6,178 bases of DNA. It comes from Bacteroidales bacterium (GTDB lineage Bacteria > Bacteroidota > Bacteroidia > Bacteroidales > UBA4417). Both the position numbers and the translations under genes were made by a program. The stretch is from contig JANXXZ010000446.1 in NCBI GenBank assembly GCA_025350385.1, positions 1 to 6,178 of the forward strand, written 5' to 3'. The stretch's first letter is position 1. Each line of letters opens with the position of its first letter. Of this stretch, positions 1-5,883 are shown piece by piece. Under the pieces are notes generated by a model. It was not told where the DNA came from, made no database searches, and saw only the letters and a program-made list of their open reading frames with translations.

Positions 1-2567
1 TCCTGATTGAGGCTGAGCCATGCTCTGTTTTTGTCCACTGACGGATCAAGGCTTACAAAACTAAAGGCGTTCACGCTATCCAGGACCCTGGAATTAATAC
101 CAAGCATCACAGGCCGGGCAACCTGGTTCAGGTTCAGGCAACTGGCATCGTCACCTTCCAGCTTGAGCAGCTGAAGGAACTGCAGGGAATCAAGGACAGG
201 TTCTTCTTCAATTTGCAGCTGTTTTTTACCATTTATGGAGTTTAGGTAATATTGGATAGGTAGCGTTGACTCGGCCCACAGCATGAATCCTCCGGTTCCC
301 AACTGCCTGTTGCCTTGGGTATCTGAGAATGTTTTCCTGTTAGCTCCTGTTATAATGATACTGAAGGTGCCGATTGCAAGCAGCGCCACGGCAGCGACAG
401 TCCGGTTCCGTTTCAGACCGGCATTCCTGAAAATAAGTGAACGGAATGAGGGCGATGATTCAATCTTTTGTTGGGAACTGCTTAGCAGGAAATAGTTCAA
501 GGCGGAGATACCCCCGGTTAAAAGGCAGCCTCCGGCCGTCAGGAACATCTCAGGATTGCTTAATTGCGAGGTTCCTAAGAGCCAGGCAATGATAACAACT
601 GCTGAAATACACAGCGTAATTGCAGCTATTGCGCTTACGCGGAGGCTGAGCAGCGAGGCGGTATTTGAAGATATTGAATGCCCTTTAACCAGGATAGATA
701 CAGATTTGCGAAAGTTCCGCCTTAAAACCATGTAAAGTACCAGCATTGAGGTAACAAAACCCAGGATGGCGCCGGTCAGCAGCGTTGCGGGAACCACATG
801 CATTTGAAGGCTGGTCGTGCCAACAGCTCCATGCCATACTGACCCCAGTCCGAAGAGGATAAACCGGTTATACAAAATTCCGGCGAGGGAACCGGTAACA
901 GACCCGGATAATGCTACTATTCCGGTTTCAGCAAACAGCAGGGTTAGAATTCTTTTCTTCCTGAAACCCAGGGTGGCCAATACACCAGTCTCAGCCATCC
1001 TGGAGTTGGCATGCAATGAAAAGAGCAAAGCAGTAAGCAGCAGGCCGGCAGCGATTATAAAAAAGCTTAAACTGAGGAACAGGCTTTTGAAATCGGTTGA
1101 GTGAGTTGCTGCACGATCTCCTTCAACATAGACCTCCCGGAAATTCAAGCCGTTTTCGGAGGGATTTAACTTATTCATGATTGACTGCTCAATCCCCGGA
1201 AGCAAGGCGCTGTCAGCCGTAAAGCGAAAAGCAGTATACCGGCCAAAAGGATTGGACCATAATTTCTGACCTGTTTCCAGTGAAATAAATGCTTTGGGTG
1301 TGCCTCGGAATTGCTGCCAATAGTGTTCATCCTTATCCCTGATCCTTTTAAGATCGACCGGGGCGCCGGTTTCCCAGTCGCGGCAATTCCCGGCACCTGA
1401 CATCCCAGGGAATTCAGGCATCAGGGAGCGGTCAAAAACCGGGTTGGTGATTGGGAGTATTGATTTTACCACGAACCTTGAACTATCCTCCTTCAGTGAC
1501 CGCATGGGTCCCATGATAAAATAACAAAGCATCAGCGAATCACCGGCTCTTACCTTCAGATCATCCGCAAGCCAGTCGCTGATTATGATCTCGTTTCCTG
1601 AAAGTGATTGACCTGAAAATTGTCCGTTCGACGCGGTTGCAAAGGAATAAGGAGTTGAGCGTCCCCCGGCAGAAATTGAATTTACCAGGTAAGAAAGGAT
1701 TGCATCATGGGTTGGCAGGATTGATTTTATGGCATCACCGGTTTTGCCGTCAATAAAAATACGCCCTGAAGTTATTTCATACCTGCCGGGTTGCTCTGTT
1801 TCCAGGATTTTCAAACCGGCATCGGCAGGTTGCCAGGCCAGTTTCAGTGCGCTGTCCAGTTTTTCGGGAGATAATGCTGCTCCTTCATTGCCGATCAGCA
1901 GGAGGTTTGCTAGGCCTGCCAGTTCAAGCTTTTCTGACAATTCCTTTAATGAAATAAAAATATTAAATGGAGCAGCCTGGTTGCTTTTCAGGCTGAAGCG
2001 GCCCATACTTTTATCATCCACAATCACCGAAACCCTGAACCTCATTGAAACGGAGGGTGATTCTTCGGAGACAAAAGGCGCATTTTGAGAAGCCAGACCC
2101 TGCTTCATGATCCTTAACAGGAATTCATCTCCTGTTTTCAGCTGTAATTTTTCAGCCGTGTTTTCACTTAGAATTGCTTCATCCGGTCCGGGCTGTAGGA
2201 TGTTGTTATTCCAGAAATGGATAAACCGCTCATCAATTCCCAGCACCTGGACCCGGTTGATCCTGCTGTTCATATCCGGGTTCACTGCAATGGCTTCGGA
2301 AGTCAGAACCGGGGCAGCCGAGTTTTTTAGTTTAAATGCTAGTTCATCAGCCAGTGCCTGCCTGAAAAAGCGGTCTCCTGCCTGCAGGGTATACCGCGTT
2401 TTGCCAAGACGAACTTCGGTAAGCTGTTTGAGGCTGTACCGGACTGAATCGCCTACCACCAGGGCTCCTGTAAGTACCGCCGTACTTATTACTACTCCTG
2501 CGAATATCGCCAGGTAGGGCTTTCGGTAAAAACGGAGGTTACGGAGAATGAGTTGTGGAAGGGTCAT
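1..2567 (-). CDS. Large FtsX/MacB-type ABC transporter permease, 10-TM-like (partial, C-terminus beyond left edge)
   Basis: One uninterrupted frame of 855 codons runs from ATG at 2567 to the left edge without a stop, so the 3' end is missing. An in-frame TAA lies 9 nt upstream of the ATG, so translation cannot start earlier. By eye: TM1 at about residues 18-38; a very long extracytoplasmic domain (about 40-494); TM2-4 at about 495-519, 541-567 and 591-614, which form an FtsX domain (with a cytoplasmic ETGVLATLGFRKKRI coupling segment at 526-540); TM5-6 at about 645-665 and 674-695; TM7 at about 723-742; then the start of a second extracytoplasmic domain. This is the order seen in 10-TM type VII permeases such as YbbP, so TM8-10 should lie beyond the window. 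The first external domain has two similar LxLKxGD-type segments (about 130-153 and 327-350). It sits 61 bp after its ATPase gene. The substrate is unknown; lipid or lipoprotein extraction or mechanotransmission is typical of the superfamily. The class is secure; the function is not. Confidence 0.93.
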   Translation of the reverse strand, partial: MTLPQLILRNLRFYRKPYLAIFAGVVISTAVLTGALVVGDSVRYSLKQLTEVRLGKTRYTLQAGDRFFRQALADELAFKLKNSAAPVLTSEAIAVNPDMNSRINRVQVLGIDERFIHFWNNNILQPGPDEAILSENTAEKLQLKTGDEFLLRIMKQGLASQNAPFVSEESPSVSMRFRVSVIVDDKSMGRFSLKSNQAAPFNIFISLKELSEKLELAGLANLLLIGNEGAALSPEKLDSALKLAWQPADAGLKILETEQPGRYEITSGRIFIDGKTGDAIKSILPTHDAILSYLVNSISAGGRSTPYSFATASNGQFSGQSLSGNEIIISDWLADDLKVRAGDSLMLCYFIMGPMRSLKEDSSRFVVKSILPITNPVFDRSLMPEFPGMSGAGNCRDWETGAPVDLKRIRDKDEHYWQQFRGTPKAFISLETGQKLWSNPFGRYTAFRFTADSALLPGIEQSIMNKLNPSENGLNFREVYVEGDRAATHSTDFKSLFLSLSFFIIAAGLLLTALLFSLHANSRMAETGVLATLGFRKKRILTLLFAETGIVALSGSVTGSLAGILYNRFILFGLGSVWHGAVGTTSLQMHVVPATLLTGAILGFVTSMLVLYMVLRRNFRKSVSILVKGHSISSNTASLLSLRVSAIAAITLCISAVVIIAWLLGTSQLSNPEMFLTAGGCLLTGGISALNYFLLSSSQQKIESSPSFRSLIFRNAGLKRNRTVAAVALLAIGTFSIIITGANRKTFSDTQGNRQLGTGGFMLWAESTLPIQYYLNSINGKKQLQIEEEPVLDSLQFLQLLKLEGDDASCLNLNQVARPVMLGINSRVLDSVNAFSFVSLDPSVDKNRAWLSLNQ

Positions 2568-2584
2568 TGTGAATGTTTAGGACA

Positions 2585-2612
2585 AAGTGCAGCGTGCTAA
2601 GTGCTGCGTGCT
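2585..2612. repeat. 14-bp tandem direct repeat in the ATPase-permease gap
   Basis: Two adjacent 14-bp units, aagtgcagcgtgct and aagtgctgcgtgct, differ at one base. They lie in the 61-bp gap between the ABC ATPase stop and the permease start, about 20 bp before the permease ATG. The junction also contains short inverted matches (gcagc / gctgc), so the transcript could form a weak hairpin. There is no following T-tract, so it does not look like a terminator. It could be a remnant of an intergenic repeat family. No function can be assigned from the sequence. Confidence 0.75.
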
Positions 2613-2628
2613 TAGAATGGTCTGGATT

Positions 2629-3321
2629 TCAGATCTGATTTAGTTTACCTGAGCTTAAGCGATAAATCTTATCCATTTTTTGGGCGAGTTCCTGGGAATG
2701 AGTTACCAGGACCAGGGAAAATTTCTCTTCTTTTTTCAATTCGGTGAGCAATTGACCCAGTTGTTCGGCGTTACCTGCATCCAACGAACCGGTAGGTTCA
2801 TCGGCAAGCAAAAGCCGGGGTTGATTGATCAGTGCCCTGACTACTGCCGCACGCTGGCATTCCCCGGCCGAAAGCTGAACAGGTTGCTTATGGAGGTGAT
2901 CGATCAGCCCGACACGTTCCAGTAAATGCCTGGCGCGTTGTTTAGCAGCTTTTTGAATTGATTTTTCTTTTTGAGGTAATACAGGTAATAATACATTTTC
3001 GATAAGCGAAAGTTGCGGTAGCAGGTGATGCATCTGGAAAACAAATCCTATATACCGATTCCGCAATTCTGCCAGCTGGTCATTCGTAAGTGATTCAATC
3101 GCCAGCCCGTTGATAATGACCTTACCCGAACTTGGTTTATCCAGCGTTCCAAGGATATTCAGCAACGTGCTTTTTCCCGAGCCGGAAGGTCCAGTGATGG
3201 CCAAGGATTCATTTTCGCCGATACTTAGCGTTATATCATCCAAAACAAAAGTACAGGCCTCAGTCCCGGGTTGCTCGTAATACTTGCTTATATGATTTAA
3301 TTCTGTGAGCATATATTTCAT
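2629..3321 (-). CDS. ABC transporter ATP-binding protein, LolD/MacB-type
   Basis: A cytoplasmic ATPase of 230 residues, the usual length for LolD/MacB/YbbA-type subunits. All nucleotide-binding motifs are in order: Walker A GPSGSGKST (residues 44-52), Q-loop Q96 in FVFQMHHLLP, signature LSAGE (150-154), Walker B LLLADEP with D174/E175, D-loop SLD (179-181) and switch histidine H208 in LVTHSQ. The signature has Ala where LSGGQ/E is canonical, but all catalytic residues are present, so it should be active. It is followed 61 bp later by the FtsX-type permease, which is almost certainly its membrane partner. Start choice is uncertain: ATG at 3321 abuts the upstream repeat, while an in-frame ATG at 3312 has an A/T-rich leader and would remove only MKY. 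Neither has a Shine-Dalgarno sequence. The LolD name is not used as a symbol because the partner is not LolC/E-like in size or topology. Confidence 0.96.
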   Translation of the reverse strand: MKYMLTELNHISKYYEQPGTEACTFVLDDITLSIGENESLAITGPSGSGKSTLLNILGTLDKPSSGKVIINGLAIESLTNDQLAELRNRYIGFVFQMHHLLPQLSLIENVLLPVLPQKEKSIQKAAKQRARHLLERVGLIDHLHKQPVQLSAGECQRAAVVRALINQPRLLLADEPTGSLDAGNAEQLGQLLTELKKEEKFSLVLVTHSQELAQKMDKIYRLSSGKLNQI

Positions 3322-3323
3322 AA

Positions 3324-3379
3324 TTAACGCAGAGATGCCAGAAATCTCACTAAAATCTTCTTAGCGTCTTTGCGGTTAA
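3324..3379. repeat. Imperfect inverted repeat filling the glycosyltransferase-ATPase gap
   Basis: Arms at about 3324-3343 and 3358-3379 are imperfect inverted copies around a loop of about 14 nt. Read on the minus strand, the first arm begins TTAACCGCAAAGACGC, and the complement of the second arm begins TTAACGCAGAGATGCC. The element occupies almost the whole 61-bp gap and ends 2 nt before the ATPase ATG. It shares the GCAAAG/ACGC theme with the element at 4686-4760, so the two probably belong to one dispersed family. In the transcript it would fold into a hairpin; there is no T-run after it to support a terminator. Confidence 0.65.
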
Positions 3380-3382
3380 ACA

Positions 3383-4672
3383 TTAGATCTTTAGATGTTT
3401 GTAGATATCCGCCATTTTCACCGCCAGTTTACCACAATCAAATTTCTCAGCGACTGCTGCATGGCCGGCTTTACTCATTTTCATCAATCTCTCTGGATCT
3501 GACAGCAATTCAGCTAATTTTCGGGACAATGCATCAGGAGAATTAGGGGAGTAGATGGCTCCACCCCCAGAAGAATTGATGATTTCGGGAAATGCGCCCA
3601 AATCAGGCTGCACAAGAGGAATTCCAGACGCGAGAGCTTCAAGCTGGTATAATCCAAATGCTTCTCCTTTCAGAACAGGAACGGATAAAACAGTTATAGA
3701 TCTGAAAAACTTCTGAAGCGCTTCAAGAGAAAAATCGGGAATAAACTCTACGTCTCCTGATAAGTTCCTGGCCTTTAATTTTCTAAGTTGCTTTTGAATA
3801 AAGCGATTGTCATCACCTGTCATGCCCCCGGTGACCTTAAGTTTCAACGTCCTGAACCTTTCATCTGCTTTTAGTTTTATGAAAGCATCCACCAGGATTT
3901 CGAAGCCATTTTCTTCACAAACCCGGGACAGGTAGCCGATGGCAGGAGGGTTGGAAGCCGGAATGTTGTAAGAATAAAGATCAGGATTGATTCCGATATG
4001 AAGTACATGTAGTCTTTCATCGGGAATGCGAAGTTTTGCCTGCATTACTTTCGCAAAGAAATCACTCACAGCAATAAAAGCATCCACATCCTTCGCTTTC
4101 TCTGCCAGCAGGTCCCATATTTTCTGGCGATATACAGGTTCCATCACATCTATCCAGACATCTTCATCCTGTAAAGAACACACAACCGGTACCTGCACTT
4201 CCTCCCTGATTTGTCTGGCCATTCCAAGCAACAAGGCATTAGAAAAATGAACAACATCAGGTTTTTCGTGGTATTTCAGGAAATCGACCAGTTGCTGCAG
4301 TTCATGGCTTTGGAACCCTTCGCTGCCCAACAGCATGGATTCTGTGAGTTCTTCCAGCCCGGTGGCTCGTGTTGACCCCGATTTTTTAGCAGCAAAGCGC
4401 AACATGGCTGACGAATTAAAGAATTTCTCAAGCCATAAAGGCATTTTTCGGAGGAAAGGAAATTGCTGCTTAAGGTAAATATTGACAGCGCCGTAAAAAA
4501 CGGGAATCTCTGACGGGGTGGTATTTCCGTTCATTGTCAGCGGAAGATAAACCGGTAAAATGATGGCATCGTGCCCTGCTTTCCGCATGGAAGCGGCAAA
4601 CGCGCTGTCGCGGAGGCAGTTACCGCAATAAAAGGTGCCTCCAAATCCGGGGACTATACTTACAATTTTCAT
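3383..4672 (-). CDS. Glycosyltransferase, GT4-like (GT-B fold)
   Basis: A 429-residue retaining glycosyltransferase, a normal length for family GT4. It would transfer a sugar from a nucleotide-sugar donor; donor and acceptor cannot be read from the sequence. The N-terminal Rossmann domain opens with KIVSIVPGFGG and a glycine-rich loop containing CGNC (Cys16 and Cys19), followed by RDSAFAASMRKAGHD. The C-terminal half begins near IGYLSR (245-250) and carries the GT4 EX7E motif, E337 and E345 in EAFGLYQLE, then ASGIPLVQPDLGAFPEII, which binds the donor. No signal peptide or clear TM segment is seen, so it should act on the cytoplasmic face. The start at 4672 is supported by an A-rich leader (AAAAAAAGATAAA) and by the family-typical N-terminus. 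It lies 95 bp after the propeller gene and 61 bp before an ABC ATPase, which hints at making or modifying something the transporter handles; that link is inferred. Confidence 0.94.
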   Translation of the reverse strand: MKIVSIVPGFGGTFYCGNCLRDSAFAASMRKAGHDAIILPVYLPLTMNGNTTPSEIPVFYGAVNIYLKQQFPFLRKMPLWLEKFFNSSAMLRFAAKKSGSTRATGLEELTESMLLGSEGFQSHELQQLVDFLKYHEKPDVVHFSNALLLGMARQIREEVQVPVVCSLQDEDVWIDVMEPVYRQKIWDLLAEKAKDVDAFIAVSDFFAKVMQAKLRIPDERLHVLHIGINPDLYSYNIPASNPPAIGYLSRVCEENGFEILVDAFIKLKADERFRTLKLKVTGGMTGDDNRFIQKQLRKLKARNLSGDVEFIPDFSLEALQKFFRSITVLSVPVLKGEAFGLYQLEALASGIPLVQPDLGAFPEIINSSGGGAIYSPNSPDALSRKLAELLSDPERLMKMSKAGHAAVAEKFDCGKLAVKMADIYKHLKI

Positions 4673-4685
4673 TTTATCTTTTTTT

Positions 4686-4760
4686 GCCTCGGAGACGCAA
4701 AGGTTATCGCAACGTATTCAATGACAGTTTTTTATTTATTTTCCCTTTGCGCCTCTGCGG
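4686..4760. repeat. Inverted repeat (about 17-bp arms) in the propeller-glycosyltransferase gap
   Basis: Arms at 4686-4703 and 4744-4760 match in inverted orientation at 14 of 17 positions (read as complement: CCGCAGAGGCGCAAAGG versus CCTCGGAGACGCAAAGG), with a 40-nt A/T-rich spacer. In RNA one of the three mismatches becomes a G-U pair, giving a nearly continuous stem. The element fills most of the 95-bp gap and leaves only the A-rich leader before the glycosyltransferase ATG. No U-tract follows the stem on the minus strand, so a terminator is not supported. It looks like a member of a dispersed intergenic family, also seen at 3324-3379; it might affect mRNA stability or differential expression. 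Confidence 0.75.
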
Positions 4761-4767
4761 TTATTAT

Positions 4768-5883
4768 TTATTTCCCAAACGCATAAACCTTTCCATCCCC
4801 GGCTCCTGCAACCACCATGGTTGAAGTCACTGCAGGTGTCCCGGTAATTGGACTCCCGATTTCATACGACCAGGTTTCCTTGCCGGTATTTAATTCAAGC
4901 AGGTGGAGGCGGCCGTCGCCTGAAGCAATAACAACCTGGTTTCCTGCAATTACGGGTGAAGCATCCACTTTACCGAGAGCCTTGTATTTCCACAGGACCT
5001 TTCCGGTGGAGGCATTAAAACAATACACCGTTTTATTTTGCGACCCCGTTACAACCTTGCCTGCCGAAATTGCCGGGGAGGCCATGAACGCCCCGCCTCC
5101 GGCTGTCTTCCAGCTTATTTTCTTCAGTTTCAGGTCGAAACAAAAAAACACTCCGTCATAATTCCCGAACCAGGCTTTGTCGCCGCTCAAAGCAGCCGAT
5201 GCAGGCACATAGGTGCCGATATTAACCTTCTTTAATTCATTTCCTTTATCTGTATTCACCATGTGCAGGAAGCCGTCGCATCCTCCGAAAATCGCCAGCT
5301 TATTTACGATTGCGGCGGACCCGTTAATATAATTACCTGATTCATATTTCCATATCAGCTTCCCGGTTACAGCATCCAGGCAGTGAAGGAAAAAATCATA
5401 GCTGCCGACAAGTATCCGTTTCTGCTTTTTATCCGGACCATACACCCAGTTGGCAGAACCTGAAATCTGACCTTCGGTGGTATATTTCCACTTCACTTTC
5501 CCTGTTTCTGTGTCAAGCGCAAACAAAACTCCTTCGAGTGAACCGGCGTATACGACATTGTCAAGGATGAGGGGAGCAGCTTCAATGGAGGTGGCAGCAT
5601 TGAATTTCCATTTCAGCTGACCCTGGGCGTTGATCGCATAAATATAGCCGTCGTCGGAGCCAATGAAGATGATTCCTTTATAAATTACAGGGGAAGATTT
5701 GATGCCATCCCCGGTTTTGAAGGTCCACAATAATCTGAGCGGGGTTGGTATTGTTGCCGGTGATTTGCCGGTCAGTTGCTCATCCCCGCGAAACGAGGGC
5801 CAGCAGTCGGCTGATTTCACCTGGGCATACGCAAAGGATATAGAAACCTGGATAAAAAGGAAAATTATAATAAATCGGTTCAT
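4768..5883 (-). CDS. Exported PQQ-like beta-propeller repeat protein
   Basis: A 371-residue exported protein. The N-terminus has a Lys/Arg-poor but clear Sec signal (MNRF, then a hydrophobic run IIIFLFIQVSISF) with probable cleavage after AYA at residue 20. The nearest Cys (27) is not in a lipobox, so it should be periplasmic and soluble. After the WPSFRGDEQLTG entry motif come seven full units of about 40 residues and a final partial one, each with a [S/A]xP-type strand, a G[S/A]xDG-like turn and an ending like TGKxxWKY (units begin near 52, 95, 135, 181, 221, 261, 301 and 341). The N-terminal LLWTF strand probably closes the last blade, giving an eight-bladed propeller as in BamB and quinoprotein dehydrogenases. 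The vicinal cysteine pair of PQQ alcohol dehydrogenases is absent, so PQQ binding and catalysis are unlikely; a scaffold or binding role fits better. Its ATG overlaps the upstream stop by 4 bp. Confidence 0.93.
   Translation of the reverse strand: MNRFIIIFLFIQVSISFAYAQVKSADCWPSFRGDEQLTGKSPATIPTPLRLLWTFKTGDGIKSSPVIYKGIIFIGSDDGYIYAINAQGQLKWKFNAATSIEAAPLILDNVVYAGSLEGVLFALDTETGKVKWKYTTEGQISGSANWVYGPDKKQKRILVGSYDFFLHCLDAVTGKLIWKYESGNYINGSAAIVNKLAIFGGCDGFLHMVNTDKGNELKKVNIGTYVPASAALSGDKAWFGNYDGVFFCFDLKLKKISWKTAGGGAFMASPAISAGKVVTGSQNKTVYCFNASTGKVLWKYKALGKVDASPVIAGNQVVIASGDGRLHLLELNTGKETWSYEIGSPITGTPAVTSTMVVAGAGDGKVYAFGK

Noticed and set aside
1175..1396. Minus-strand open frame of 73 codons in a different frame
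   Set aside because: It lies entirely inside the permease gene, whose own frame is uninterrupted and shows conserved features such as RGTPKAFISLETGQ. The 73-residue translation has no recognisable domain.
1729..2517. Two plus-strand open frames (119 and 136 codons) opposite the permease
   Set aside because: They are antisense to a clearly coding frame, Ser/Arg/Pro-rich with no domain, and have no plausible leader. They are shadows of the permease codon bias.
1..2567. Possibility that the left 2.5 kb is a decayed or frameshifted gene
   Set aside because: Translation of the whole minus strand from ATG at 2567 gives 855 codons with no stop or frame break and consistent membrane topology. The missing stop is due only to the window edge.
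4673..4767. Intrinsic terminator or promoter between the propeller and glycosyltransferase genes
   Set aside because: The stem is not followed by a T-run on the minus strand. The best match to the Bacteroidota TAnnTTTG promoter element (near 4700-4708, TAACCTTTG) has wrong spacing and sits within the repeat arm, so neither call is supported.
4817..5235. Overlapping plus-strand open frames opposite the beta-propeller gene
   Set aside because: The minus-strand frame has regular propeller repeats and a signal peptide. The antisense frames only mirror the repeated codons.
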